A stretch of DNA of 62,000 nt from Phoronis australis (lineage: Eukaryota; Phoronida; Phoronidae): contig NMRA01000057.1 of NCBI GenBank assembly GCA_002633005.1, forward strand, positions 118,469 to 180,468, given 5' to 3'. This document shows, piece after piece, positions 47,008 through 59,599 of the stretch. The notes beneath the pieces were generated by a model that saw nothing but the letters and a program-made list of their open reading frames with translations, did not search any database and was not told where the DNA came from. Each line of letters opens with the position of its first letter. The stretch's first letter is position 1. Position numbers and translations under genes: made by a program.

Positions 47008-47860
47008 GGACAACGGTGCTTAGTTAGAATCAAAGAAGATAATCAAGCTTGCTTTCCGAATCGAACTTTCTCGTCGCCCAAACTCCATCGTCTTTCACAC
47101 CTCTTACATTCCCTTTTAAACGCCTTCGACTTCGCGTTAGAAACGAGATCTCGAACTCCTTTGGTAGTTTCTTCAATTTATGTACTTCCAATTAACTTTC
47201 GTCACAATGTAACTGCGAATTGTGATGCTTCGGCGTCAGCTTCACGTTCGTAAGTAAGCGACTTCCGGGAAGTCAGGTGGTTTTTAAAAATGCATAATTG
47301 GAAGTGAACGTGAAAATATCGTCTTGCTTTGTGAAATCTGTATGACTTCCGACTAAAAGACAAGGGCATGCCCTGAGACGTTAATAAATAATTAAGATTT
47401 CCACGTTCGGGTCGTCTCTGTTTATATGAGAAAAAAACAGTCATCTACTGAGTCGTAAATCTTCGCTCGTGCTGTCTTTTGTCGATGTGCTTGAGTACTG
47501 AAAAACAATAATTGATGACTTTTTTATCAGATTTTAATATACATTCTAAATTGATGTACAGTTAGGGATTGTCATTTTGGAATTCCGCGTATACGCGATT
47601 TTACATTCACGATTTTTTCTAACCTTACCGTAATTGGCTACTTAAGTGCCCACAGAATGTTTTGAATACAGCTGTCGGTGCGCCTTGGACACGCATTGAT
47701 CAGTTAACATTTGTCATCTCAGTGAAAAACTGAGGTTGCAAATGCTAACCGTGTATGCAGTGTGTACTTTTTGCTTTGGTTGAACGTTTCAATGTAATAT
47801 ATAGTGTGTCATATTTTTTCAATTTTCTAGAAAAAAATAAATCTTATATCTCAATATAGT

Positions 47861-47936
47861 CCAATCGGGAACTCGAAATTCACTGGTTGTCGCAAGTGAA
47901 GCAAAGGACCTTCAAACTGAGATGACAGCATTCAGG
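47861..47936 (+). CDS. Orphan candidate exon
   Basis: Acceptor TATATCTCAATATAG and a consensus CAG/GTAAGT donor frame an open reading QSGTRNSLVVASEAKDLQT followed by EMTAFR (entering after two bases). It is on the strand opposite to the receptor gene and 0.9 kb upstream of it, so it would belong to a divergent gene or non-coding transcript. No family recognised and no partner exon found. Confidence 0.25.
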
Positions 47937-50021
47937 TAAGTCACGTTGGTTACACGAACGCCCTTATTGCTGACGAAATTCTTCCTGTTCTCAGTTAGTC
48001 CAGAAGTCAAAAGAGCACCCTTTATTTATGAGGACACCCTAGACACGTTCCATGCCTGAAAGTATGTATAAAGACAGCCTGCTAGTGAATTACCGAGTCA
48101 CCCATTTCCACTTCACGGAACATTAACAGCTTATGTCCGATTAATCACTTGTGGCATCTTTTTATGGAACGGACAGCTCAACCCTGAATCCGCGTATATT
48201 TTTTTTTAGAATGTCCACAAGCACCGATGGTCCAGGACAATATTTCACAGTATTACGGCACATGCAGTCAATTGCTAAACATTTGTTATACTAATGTTTA
48301 TTTAAAGTTGCATAGCTGGCTAAAATAACGAGAGCAACGCGGAGCGTTGAAATGGGCCCACGAATGTACCGCAAACGGTGTGCTTCTAGAGGTATTTATT
48401 TGTATATACAAATGGCCACTAGATGGCGCAAAATACGAAATCGGTTACGTGGCATCGTCTCTTTTAATAGAAAGCTATTTAACAAATTTCATACAAATCT
48501 GTCAAGGAAATTCAGTTTAAAGTAATAAAGTTGCAGCAGGTGCAAACATAACATCTGGTACAAAACTGTCAATTATATAACACTTCTGTCTAGGTTTTAT
48601 ATTGCTAAATATATCGTTTGCAACTCAGGCACCTATCCTCGGTAACTATAATGTTAACTTGTTTTTATTTAACTATTTTCAAAAAATGTTACAAGATCAG
48701 TGCACAATTCGGTTGTTTTCATCTTTGTTATCTGTTTTCAAGTAATAAATCGTTACATATAATACTGTTTTTAACTAGTGTAAACCTGTAGCATAACGCG
48801 CAAGTACACATATTATAGGTGGTGATCCGCCACTTGAATAGTCTGGGTGAGGTATTTTAAAATCTACCGAAAAATAAAGAAACTAAGAATTCGAAGCGTA
48901 CCTCGAGTGGTGTAGATGAAATGTGATCCCACTCGACCTTATTCCGCGTATTGACCTCGACGTTCGGTCACGGTCGATACGCGCAATGTTGTCTCGTGGG
49001 ATATTATTTCATCTACTGTACGCTACTCTCGGTGCGTTTTGTGCATATAAGCATGTGTCATGAAAAAGGTTTTTATAAAATAATAATTTGCAGCATATTT
49101 TTGTTTTCAAATTGTCTAGTACTATACAAAATTTTCCGAAATTCAATCGAGTAACGCTGAATTGTGTAAGATCCATTACAAATATATTAGACTACGCTTA
49201 CCTAACTCAGGTTGGAATATCACTTGAGGGGACTTTATCGGAAAGAATAACTATTTTCTTACACCAACCTCATCACGGAATCTAACATATAACTCCCACT
49301 GTCGCAGCCTAATACTCTGCTGGCATAACTAAATCTTACTGGATAAGTGGATTTTGTTATTTGCTGTCCTGTCTCCACTTCAGCGGCGAGAATTAACGAT
49401 TTGTATTGAAATTTCAAAAACACGACGGATTTTATTTCTTTGTGGCTCTGGTCAAAGATAATGATTTCGAAAAGTCCATCTCATCCAACAATACTCCAAA
49501 AAATGCAATTTCCACGTTAAATCAAGACCTAAAGTCTAGATTGTGTATAACTCGCACACGTGCTTGAACACAAATAAATGACAGTCCTCACGAATCAAGT
49601 CATAATAACACTACAACGCAAAATCTAAAATTAATTTACGAACTAATCTATGACCGGTCCTGAATTTGCCACATCCAAACACGTTAAAGAGATAACAACA
49701 AAATGTTAATCACACTACAGGAACGTCATTTACGACGATTTGAAAGAAAAGCTATAAATATTAATTTCGTATAAATCAGAACGAACATGACGATACTAGG
49801 TGCGAGTGAGCTATTTCATTAAAACTGACTCATTCGAACTTGAGGTTCGTGCAACTAAACGGGAGACAAGCACAACGTCGATTAAAGTCTTATCAATTTA
49901 ACAATTAAATTTAACGACCAATTCAAGCCCATAAACGGGAAATATGATGGTCAACACAGCGTGAGATCTAGTGAAATGGAATTCATTTTTTAAAGTTTGA
50001 TTAACAGTGACAAATGTAGGC
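47937..50021. other. Gene-poor interval with two repeat fragments
   Basis: A 5' fragment of the Helentron-like family starts at 48329 (CGAGAGCAACGCGGAGCGTT, then AATGGGCCCAC and GGCCACTAGATGGCGC). An imperfect foldback lies at 48896-49045 (GTAGATGAAATGTGATCCCA against TGGGATATTATTTCATCTAC). Nothing else is recognised. Confidence 0.5.
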
Positions 50022-50300
50022 CAGGGGTGGGCAACCTACATGCACAGCCAGCATGCGGATCACCTACGCGAACCGCGATCACATATTGTCAAGCATTATG
50101 CAGAAACAGACTGGTCATATAAACAACAGGCAATGCCCGTTGTCCAACCTCGTCCTGTTGGCTCCCTTCCTCTCTGGGGCGTGTTCTGTGATATATTTAT
50201 CGTGTGGACGATTACAGAAAGTTAAAGGGGCATTAGGTTGCTATTTGTTGCTAATGTTGACTTCCGGATCTGAACCAAAGCGCACTGGGGCTTAAAGGTA
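50022..50300 (+). mobile_element. hAT-like transposon remnant
   Basis: Starts CAGGGGTGGGCAACCTACA, a typical hAT terminal sequence, followed by CAGCATGCGGATCACC-type sequence as in many non-autonomous hATs. The opposite TIR is not clearly found, so the end is approximate. Confidence 0.5.
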
Positions 50301-53300
50301 TTACCACAATCATCCAATCCTAAATTGTTGCCGAATGAGCCAGAAACTCAAGACACAGGCAATGTGTACATGTCTCATTTTCGAAAGCCCACTTTTAGGG
50401 TCTGCCAAACCCAAAAAAACTTTCTCTTCTGTCGCTTGTTTTTCGATGTTATCTTTGGTACACGTAACGAAAATCAAGTCCTGTCGTGAAAAAGAATATA
50501 TAAGTAGGTATTTGGCCTAGAAAAAGAACTCTATTTTGAATACATTTTGGCAAGTATTATCATATTGTCATGAAACATGAATTAATTATTTGACTAAACA
50601 CTGCTTGGCGGTCTTCTTTTGGAGCATTTTGCACAATAAATCCTTCTCGTGACATTACATTATAATTCCCACAAAAACGTGAAAGAATATATCAATGGCA
50701 CTCAGTTTTAATTTATCGCTGAAATTTTATTGTATTTTGCTACTTGACCATTACAAATCTGCAAAAAATGTGGGGGTCACCGAATTAGTTTTCCGCTACA
50801 GCCGTCTGGACTCAAGCTTCTTTAGCAAAAACGTGAAATTTACATGGGCTAATGAAGCGCCACCTCTTATTGAATTAAGGAGTGAAATCGTTTTGAAAAT
50901 GGATTAATTTAGGTTATACGATATCAGTATAATCATGTTTCTCGGTAGGTTTACTGATTTTCTTACGTCGACGTAAGCGAACGTTTATTTGGGTATAGAG
51001 TGCCTCAAAATTTGTTTTTTATACAAAAGGTCATTTTTCTTTGTCTTTGTATGAAAAATTAGGAGATCACAGACTTTGTTTTTGGAATATTTTAGCTCAA
51101 ATAGCGTCACATTAGACAGCGGAATTTACCATTCCGAAAATCGCGACGATTTCAAGACCACGATTACTCCTTTGCATTTCACACTAGATGGCGGTAACCT
51201 TATGTTCTTCGGATTGTAAAATAAATTAGTTTATGTGAACAATATAAAATAAGAAGATTCTTCATTAATAAATTCAAAATAATTATTTGTATTTATTTAA
51301 TCCAATATTTACAATTGGTTTGCCTATTGTTTACAATGACATCACTATGCCGAGCGCTTTCATTAAATGCCACAAATAACAAAAACTCAACCCAAAATTT
51401 ACATTTTAAATATAATAACGTGTTGTTTAAAAAAATATATATTCAATAGCTTCATAAGCTAATCAATGTCGCAAGGCAACGAATGTTTTACGGCTTTCTG
51501 GCAAATTGTGTCGAGCTCCCTTAACAAGGCTTATGCAAAGAGATTGAAAAATGAAACGTGAACAGGAAGCTTTTGTAACTGTCTGTTCATGTGCTAAATG
51601 AAGAAGACAAAACGTTTCGAGGAACACAAATCGCCCAAAAAATCAACCTTTGGTTTTTTTCTAGTAACATTTCTGACTTTTGGGTAAAGACAAAGCCAAT
51701 ATTTTCTCGGAGAAACAGGCCTTTGGAGATGTTTGTTCAAAAGCACACACCCAGATAACCCCTTGGTTTCGTTGCATTCAGTTTCACTCTACGCCAGAAA
51801 AACCGTTGTTTTAATGTCACCAGTACTTCACAAACGATTGATCCCGCGGTCTTATGTGAATTGACATAAATGTCAGTCACTAGCTGGTGATGTCGCCGTA
51901 GTCGTACCTCAGGGGTGTTTTTTAAAAACAGCTCTTTCCCTAAATTCCCTCCAGAATCTTTTTACCGAGATAATTGGGGAACATTTGATTGAAGCTGAAA
52001 ATTACTTTTATAATGTTCAATGAATACTGGGTTGAGCTCTATAGATGCAAGAATCTCGCGAAGGAAGCTAGTACACGTGATCACGAGCTTCGCTTGTACT
52101 GCTTGGCGATAACTCGCATTATATTATTTATGTTGCGTTTTCACGCTTCGCAATTCACATCAACAGTACCTTGAGAAGTAAAAACTGTAGAGCTCGTTTC
52201 GAATTTATGCATGTGTAAAGAGGTTTTGACATTCCAACGTTTCTGTGATTAGAACTTTCCACGACGAAAAACCCATTCCGATTCTTTTAACTTCCCTCGA
52301 CCATCCAAAAGGTTCATTTTCCAACCGCAAATGATGCACTCAGTTTTTACAACATGGTATCTCACCTTGTACTGTTTCGGACTTGAAGGGCTGATGAAAT
52401 TCAACAGGCTTAACATCCTTACAAAATGGTTAGACTTATGGAATTATATAAAGGGCGTTTTTAGAGCAAACCCATATGAAAGGGTAACATTCTCATACAG
52501 GCTCCCTACAAATGGGCCCTCTTTTTCGATTTTAATCTTCTTTCTTAATGGGCGGATATACGAATTTTCGAGCCACACCCTCGCCAACTCCCCTGCCCGC
52601 CGTCCGGGACAATAGTTTGCTATCTCAGGATGGCATTCGAACGTGCGATTATCTACAGCGAGGGCCCTGGATTGTATATTTCTATCAACTAGACCTAGCA
52701 ATAAAGGTGATTCCATAACCCGACGGATATACATGTACGAACCCGGTGGGTTGTGAGTCGTGTAAATGGATCACTAAGTGAAATCAGGACGTAAACGTAT
52801 TTGTGTTATTCGATTACATTTCACTTGCAAGAACACACCACAAGTCTAAATGTTTTTGCCGTACACTTAAGTGACTTTTCGTCTTCTAAATGCTAACGTA
52901 CACGAGCACACGATACGATATTTTGTCTCCGACAATGACGCCGATAAAAAATCGTAAGGCGCCTCCCAATAAAACATCGTATCGTCTACTTATTCGTAAG
53001 CGGACATTTCAACGTAGATCTCAAAGTGCCAATAGTTCGGGATAGGCCCACTCTTTTTTATTTACATAAATACATACATACGTTACATTAATGCATGCAT
53101 GCATGCATGCATTTTATATTTATTTATGTAAGTTGTCACTAACACAATTGAGTGTTGTTGAAGGCAACATTGGCTTTTGTCGACTTATGTCCCTTCGCAG
53201 CGCCCACAAGTGGCTGTAGAGGCTGAGCCAAGGCATTGTGGATAAGGTACTGATGTCATACTCAGAGTCGTCACATAATTTCGGAACAACACAATGCACA

Positions 53301-56300
53301 AGAGCGCACTTACAGATGAACACGTAGGTTGCACTTGATTGACTTCGCCGGTTCCTCATTACAGACCAATCAGATGTTTTGTCGGGTTGGCCCGGTGAAC
53401 GGCGAAGTCAGTCAAAGGCGATTATTTTTTATATTCATTGCTGCATTTTCGGTCGGACACTTTTGTCATCACCAGAAGAGAAGTTTAAAACAACCGGCGC
53501 GATTGACCAAACAAGCAATCTTTCTAGCAGTGGAACTTCCGGGTGGTTAAATATGGAGGAGTCGGTTTTTAAAATCATTGCCCACAAGATCACGAAATGA
53601 TCAGACACAACGAGATCTACATTGTGCAACAAATAATAAAGTTCAACCAGGAAGATAAATTTAGCTAGACGAAAAGAATCGTGATGTGGAAATCGCTCGA
53701 ACAACTTAATCGTTAAATTGACATTGTGTCTATGTCTGGATACTGTTGCTGTGTATTGCCAAAACTTAAATATGCCCGTATGAAATACATTGAAGGAAAA
53801 ATAGTATAAAATCCTATAGCCTTGATTACCTTCCAGTTTCTTTGGTTTGAGGCCGGACGGCATCAATATGCTGGGCCATAGTTTTTGGTATTCACGACAC
53901 TTCAATGATGATATCGGACAACGAGAAATCTTCTGTGTATTATAATTTGTAAAATAAACTCTGGGGTGCGTTCAGCAAAATAAAGTACGGTCTGGACACC
54001 ATTTACAGCAGAAACACATTGGTATTTGGAGTGAAACTACATGTAGCTACAGCTGTATGCCTTCCAAAGTATTTCAAATAGATATCTGGATTGTTTGGGT
54101 GTACTAACATCTGCATAGTGGCATTTGGCGCCCATCGAGAAGTTCGCCAATTAATCTATCAATTGTTTTTAAGAACAATAACGACATCATCATAGTTGGT
54201 TTGATATTGGTAGCTGGTACAGTAGTTGACCGAAACCGTCACACAAATAAATAAGTGGATAATGTCAATCAAGCTATAAATTCTAGCCAATCAAGGCACT
54301 GGAAAATGTAAACACTACGATCGTCCACCATGTTGGACCACAAACGTTCGTTGCTAACGAAAGAAGGACCTGTTTTCGATGAACTTGGAACACTTACAGT
54401 GCAGATCAACGAGATACGATAACGAATGAAAAGTAATGCTTGCGGCCGGATATGAAACCTTGAGGCAGATCTCGCAATCAGCTGAAAATAGTGCTTGAAT
54501 GTCGGAGTAAACAAACCTACGGAAAGTGAAAGGAATTCACCATCCCAACTGTGCAAATGTTTTTTTTCTTTGCTAGCTCCCCAACTTAAAGTCCGCCGCC
54601 TGCACCCGCGCTGAGGAATGAGCATCCCGATTGACTGGTGTGCCAGTCGGGATACAGCCGTGTCGTTATCAGTTTGACAGTAGCAAGCCGATGTTCACAT
54701 AATCCAACTCTATTATTGTCTGCTTTCATCTGATAAGCTCACGTAATCCAGCAATTACAAACAGCGCGCCTAACGCTAACTGATTTTTACAAATACTATT
54801 TGCAAAACGACTTTATAACAAATGTCGTGAAGCAGAATGATGTGTTTTGTATGAAATACTTTCACTAAAAACACTTCGAATGGAGAAAAAAGGTTGGCGT
54901 TCAAAGAAATTAGACTTAATTTTCACCTGTAGATTCCTTTGTGTGACTGCAAGCTCTGACCAGCTTAATCACACTATTGTGTACCAACACAAAAGGCTTG
55001 CGTGACATTTTTAATTGAGCGTGATTCTAGATTAGATCGTGCTAGTGGAAAGTTCTTGAGTTCAGGAGAATTGTACGTAATGAAATAGTGGATTTCCGTT
55101 GGGTGCACTAATTAGTCTTTACAACAGGCCGTTTTGTAAATGCGTGGCTCTTGTCCCAATCTATTTCGATAAATCTCTCTAAACTATTAACAAAAGGATT
55201 CAACCTGTTTTCTTCTAAATTTCTTCTGTAACTGTTGATTTTTCGTTTCTAACTATGTTAGATAGGTTCACAACAGTGATCTTACTGTGTTGCAAATTCC
55301 AGCTCCTGGCACGATGTTGTGGCTATTCCAAGCAACTCCCGTTGGTTCTCTTTTCATTACCCAAAAGAACGCAGTCCCATTACACACGTATACCGGTATG
55401 TCCTAAATATCGTTCGTCATATTTGCAGATTTGATCTAGATTCCCGTACAGATAACTTCACGCCTCAATAGGTACAAAAAGCTACAAACCAGGTGGATGA
55501 ATCGAACAAACTTATCAAAATAACTCACCCGAAACATCCTCGACGCCTATTTTTAGAATTTAAAAGCTTACAATCAGCTGGTCACCACTAGCGAAGCATA
55601 TATCATTTGTGGTGGTGCGACAATGCTGTTCAGATCACTTCTCATAATATGTATTTATATATTATACGTCAGGTGATTTTTTGCGTTTGTTTGCCAAATC
55701 ACAAGGACAGGTGCAAGCATGCGCAGTCAAAATACCAAACATTAAATGTCATCAATGCGTCTAACATACTTATTTCCTGCCTATTTAACGTTTTTCGCAT
55801 CATTTTACTTGTCACGGAACACGGAATTTCATAAGAAAAAGTCGATAAACTAAATCAAAAAAATTTTTCGACGGCACAGACGGGCTTGTAGCTGATTTGC
55901 AAAATTAATTTTTGACATCGGATCGAGACATCAATTACCGACTTTGGACCTCTGTCCACAAACTCCGATTGTCGTATACGACTTTGGACCACTGTCTACA
56001 CATTACGACTCTCGGGTACGACTTCGTATGCGATTTTTTACTTTTTTAGTTAGCCGTAAGAAAGGTCGCACAATCTTACTGATAACGTTATAAGTTGAAT
56101 AAGAATTATTTGAAACGACATTAGAAAGCACAAGACATCGACACGTAGCTATCTGAAACGAAGTGTGTATCTCGGTATCAATCAACAACTGTTGCTCATC
56201 TTTAAGGACAGTTTAAAGCAATAAGTAATGTTACAAGCTTGGAGACACTTACCTGCTGCATTAAAAAGTCTGTTCAGGTGAAGATAAGTTAGTCGGCGTA
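50301..56300. other. Gene-poor interval
   Basis: Copy 2 of the dispersed repeat lies at 51110-51290 (see 42645). A (GCAT)n microsatellite is at 53091-53112. A 156-codon minus-strand frame at 53435-53905 and a 118-codon frame at 54269-54625 have no recognisable motif and are not called as genes. Confidence 0.4.
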
Positions 56301-57056
56301 AACGGTAAGGTGTGTCATTCTTACACAATGCCGTGCCTTTGTTGCGCGCCAACATGCAGTGTGCTGTAAAGCGAATGCACAGTATGACATTGATGGAACA
56401 GTGAGGTTCGACTAGGAAGTTGAACAATACAGGGTGGCGAGAAAAATCAAGGTTTTCCTTGATGTCCCTGTGGAAGACAATGAATGGCATAGATGAATGT
56501 GTTCCTATATTTAGAGTAGACTGGATTCTAGTCTTACTTGTTTTACTGTTACTGTTTCCCAGTCAATTTACAAGTAGAGGATCCATCCGCCTGAGAATTA
56601 AAAGACAAGGATTTCATTTCAACCTGAATGAAAACGACGTGATGTTATAGAGCACGGAAGTACGGGCAACTTTAAATTGAATGTTGTCATAGGTACGGGT
56701 TAAAATTTGCTTACTTGAATCTCTGAAATTACTGTTATAAAAACAATTTACACATCCATGATTTAATATCAACAGGAATGAGACATCCTAAAAATTTACC
56801 CCGGGGAACCCCTCATGCAAAATCTGTACTTAAAGAGTTCCCACCATGACCCCGTGTCTCAAAAAGAATTTTATTAATACATTATTAGCTTTTAGTATAC
56901 TTGTTCCTAAGAAGCCAGCCAAAAATTTTTAAAATATATATTTTTCTGTTATCGGGTTTGTACGTAATGGGTGAAAGACCGTCTCTGCCGTTGTTTTTAC
57001 CAGTGCGATACTGAGGAGTTGTGACGAAAGTCGGCGAAGAGACGCCTTTTTCAGAC

Positions 57057-57270
57057 ATGAAAAGGTGCATTTGTGGAGGCTGTAGTAACAGTAACTTGAC
57101 AGAGAACGTCCCTGTGTTCAAATTTCCTAAGTGAGGTGTACCTCACGAGAGTGGAATGTCAGCGTAGAACATGCGATTCAGTCGGGAGTCACACTTTGTT
57201 CGGCACATTTTAAGGACTCGTGTTTCGACCAAACACATAAACGGCGTTACGATGATGGACTCGCCACCTT
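57057..57270 (+). pseudogene. THAP-domain exon with a frameshift
   Basis: ATG at 57057 opens MKRCICGGCSNSN, then NVPVFKFPK, the N-terminus of a THAP (C2CH) DNA-binding domain. A TGA follows at 57132. Shifting the frame by one base restores REWNVSVEHAIQSGVTLC, SAHF and KDSCFDQTHKRRYDDG, including the second Cys and the His of the zinc site (LCSAHF). The exon ends at a GTAAGT donor at 57271. THAP domains occur in P-element-like transposases and in domesticated transcription factors. The single-base shift suggests a decayed copy, although a sequencing error is possible. No downstream transposase part was found. Confidence 0.7.
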
Positions 57271-58678
57271 GTAAGTGATTTTGCAAATTTTATAAATAAA
57301 GAACAAACTGCTTCCATTCTAGAGCGATTGATTCCAGGCCCCGGCCCAGATCCAGTGCTACGACACCTAGGCTAATGCATTGTGTTTAGACCGTGGGCTC
57401 ATTCCATCATGACGATAGTGGATACGAGTGACCCAGCTTTACTGTGGCCTTTGTCAGTGTCTATTTTGTCAAAATTGACCACCCGTTGGTTCAGTTGGTT
57501 GTGGCTCACATGTCTGCAGTATTTCTCGTGCAAGTGAGTCGAGTTCATACGGCCTCAAAACCGAGGAAAGTACTTGAGTAATACCCGCATTCTCTCTCTT
57601 CTCTATTTGAATATTAATAATTGTACAGTTCTCTCTCAAAATTGTTCTCGTCTTCTGATCAGCTGTGTTCCGCCATTGCAATTGATTGTCACGTGACCAA
57701 ACGTCTTCCATCCATTACACCACTTGACGGGAAACTTGGAAATAACTAATTTTTCTTCAAAATTAAAAAATCGCGACTATTTGGCATAAAAAGAGCTTAT
57801 TTAGTTAGATTTTATGGTATTCGTTTCATATTAGTTAAATGAAACCTCAAAACTAAGAAAATGTATGGTGGGAACTCTTTAAAATAAATTAAATAATCTA
57901 CGTATTCGTTGGGTTGCTGCTTGACTAACATTATTTAAATGGAAAACAATTTTTCCTTGTCACCTAAAGGGATGTTTTCAGCATTAATTACCGTTTCCCC
58001 CGGCCCTCTAGTGTACAATGCGAGCAACTACAGAAAAGTGACATAACGGCACAGCATCTTACGTCAGAATTCACTTGATTAAAATATACAAGGACCGAGT
58101 GACAGTTGAACAGTCTTTGTTAGTTATTGATTTTGCTCAATAGAAGTTAAAGTGGACACGAGAAGTGGGCCTTTTGCTGCACCGTTTACGTTTAACTTTT
58201 CTACTGTTGCATGCGCAAGGAAACAGTAATTAATCATGAAAGATGAATCTTTCAGATAATCAGAGATTTTTAGTTTTTGTAAACGAAACATTAAAAACTT
58301 TTCATTCTCCTTTAAAACCTGACAACTGACACGCAACCCAAGATAACAAATTATTGAAAAATGTAAAGTAAATCTGTGGCATTGGCACTTGATAGAAATG
58401 CTGCATTTGAAGAATAGAGATACATTTATCACTGTGGCTATGACAGATATGAACGGAAAGGTTTTATTTTTGTAATCCGATGTGAAAAGAAATTGTCTTC
58501 CTTCGCCAGGGAACAAAGAGCACAGAAAATAGATCTGATTAAGCTTAATTTTACACAAAATGTGGTTTACGATTGACTACTTATGATGAAGACTTTAGCT
58601 CGTTCTTGGTCGTGTGCTCGTACCTGGTAACACTGAATCGCCTGCCTTTTATAGCTGAGACTACATGTAACCCGCATA

Positions 58679-59590
58679 GTTAAAGGCGGCTACCCTTTTT
58701 CATGTCATTGTTAGCAAAAATAAGGTTCATTGATTATTCCAGACATATTTTTCAGTAAATTGCAGCTTTTTGTAATTTAAACAATTATTCGTCCTTTACT
58801 CCGGAAGTGACGTTTTAGGAGGCAAGTATTTCGCGCCAATTTCTTTCCATGTAGTCTAACTGTTAGAGCTGCCGAGTCAGTCATTGTTCTACCTCTGTTG
58901 TGATTAGTCCTGTCGTCGTTTGCTTTTGTTTACGAGTCAGCCACACTGTTGCTGCGAACTGAGATGTACTCATTATCGTTTCACGGACAGAGGAACAATT
59001 GTCGCACTTGCCCGAGTTTCCCGCAACACACTCCCACTGGATGGTGACCTGAGCACACAAACTGCTTACATCCCGCCGTGTGACTCCCTCACCACAAACC
59101 TGGCACCTTCTAAATAGCTCCAATACTTTAGACAAGTCCTCAATAAACTTATCAAAGTTTTGCTCACCGATCTATTCGTCGGACGACGAACTGTCCTCTT
59201 CACTGGGTGTCGAACGAGGCCTGTATTCACTCCCTCTACTCAACATCGCAGCAGGGCTGCTTACAGGCTCTGGGAGATAATGAGTACATCCCGGTACACA
59301 GCAACAGTGTGGCATGTTGACTGACTCGTAAACAAAAGCAAACGACGACCGAACTTGCCACAGCCGAGGTACATGTATAACAATGACTGGCTCGACAGCT
59401 CTCACAGTCGCACTACATAAAAAGAAACTGGCGCGAAATTCTTGCCTCCCAAAACGTCATTTCCGGAGTAAAGGACGAATAATTAATTAAATTACGAAAA
59501 ACTGTAATTAAGTGAAAAATATGTCTGGGATAATCAAAGAACCTTATTTTTGCTAAAAATGACACGAAAAAGGTTGCTTCCCCCTCTAAC
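58679..59590. mobile_element. 0.9-kb foldback element with 300-bp inverted arms
   Basis: The left arm (58679 to about 58980) and right arm (about 59280 to 59590) are inverted copies: CATGTCATTGTTAGCAAAAA, GTCCTTTACTCCGGAAGTGA and GTCGTCGTTTGCTTTTGTTT each reappear inverted with few changes. The central 300 bp is unique. Arm divergence is about 10-15% by eye. It looks like a deletion or foldback derivative of a larger THAP-type transposon. Confidence 0.8.
58881..59405 (-). pseudogene. THAP start joined to a zinc-ribbon-like segment (one stop)
   Basis: A single minus-strand frame interrupted by one TAG near 59170. Its first part contains MPHCCCVPGCTHY, with the C-x4-C spacing of a THAP N-terminus, then a Ser/Glu-rich run (STPSEEDSSSSDE). 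After the stop it reads IGEQNFDKFIEDLSKVLELF followed by RRCQVCGEG and WECVAGNSGKCDNC, which matches the zinc-ribbon-like 'LF..C..CG...C..G' segment of THAP-linked uncharacterised proteins I recall. The remainder of the THAP domain is absent and the last third is antisense of the left arm. Not expected to be functional. Confidence 0.5.
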
Positions 59591-59599
59591 AAACAGCTT

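Noticed and set aside
47410-47430. TATA-like sequence about 410 bp upstream of the receptor start codon
   Set aside because: A TATAAA hexamer is expected by chance in AT-rich DNA, and no transcription start is known.
53435-53905. 156-codon minus-strand open frame
   Set aside because: No recognisable motif, no splice or start context and no similarity to anything else in the window. Likely chance.
54269-54625. 118-codon minus-strand open frame
   Set aside because: No motif or supporting splice structure.
56338-56380. MPCLCCAPTCSVL frame resembling a THAP start
   Set aside because: Stops after 13 codons, and no FP, HF or CxxH continuation is visible in any frame. Chance cannot be excluded.
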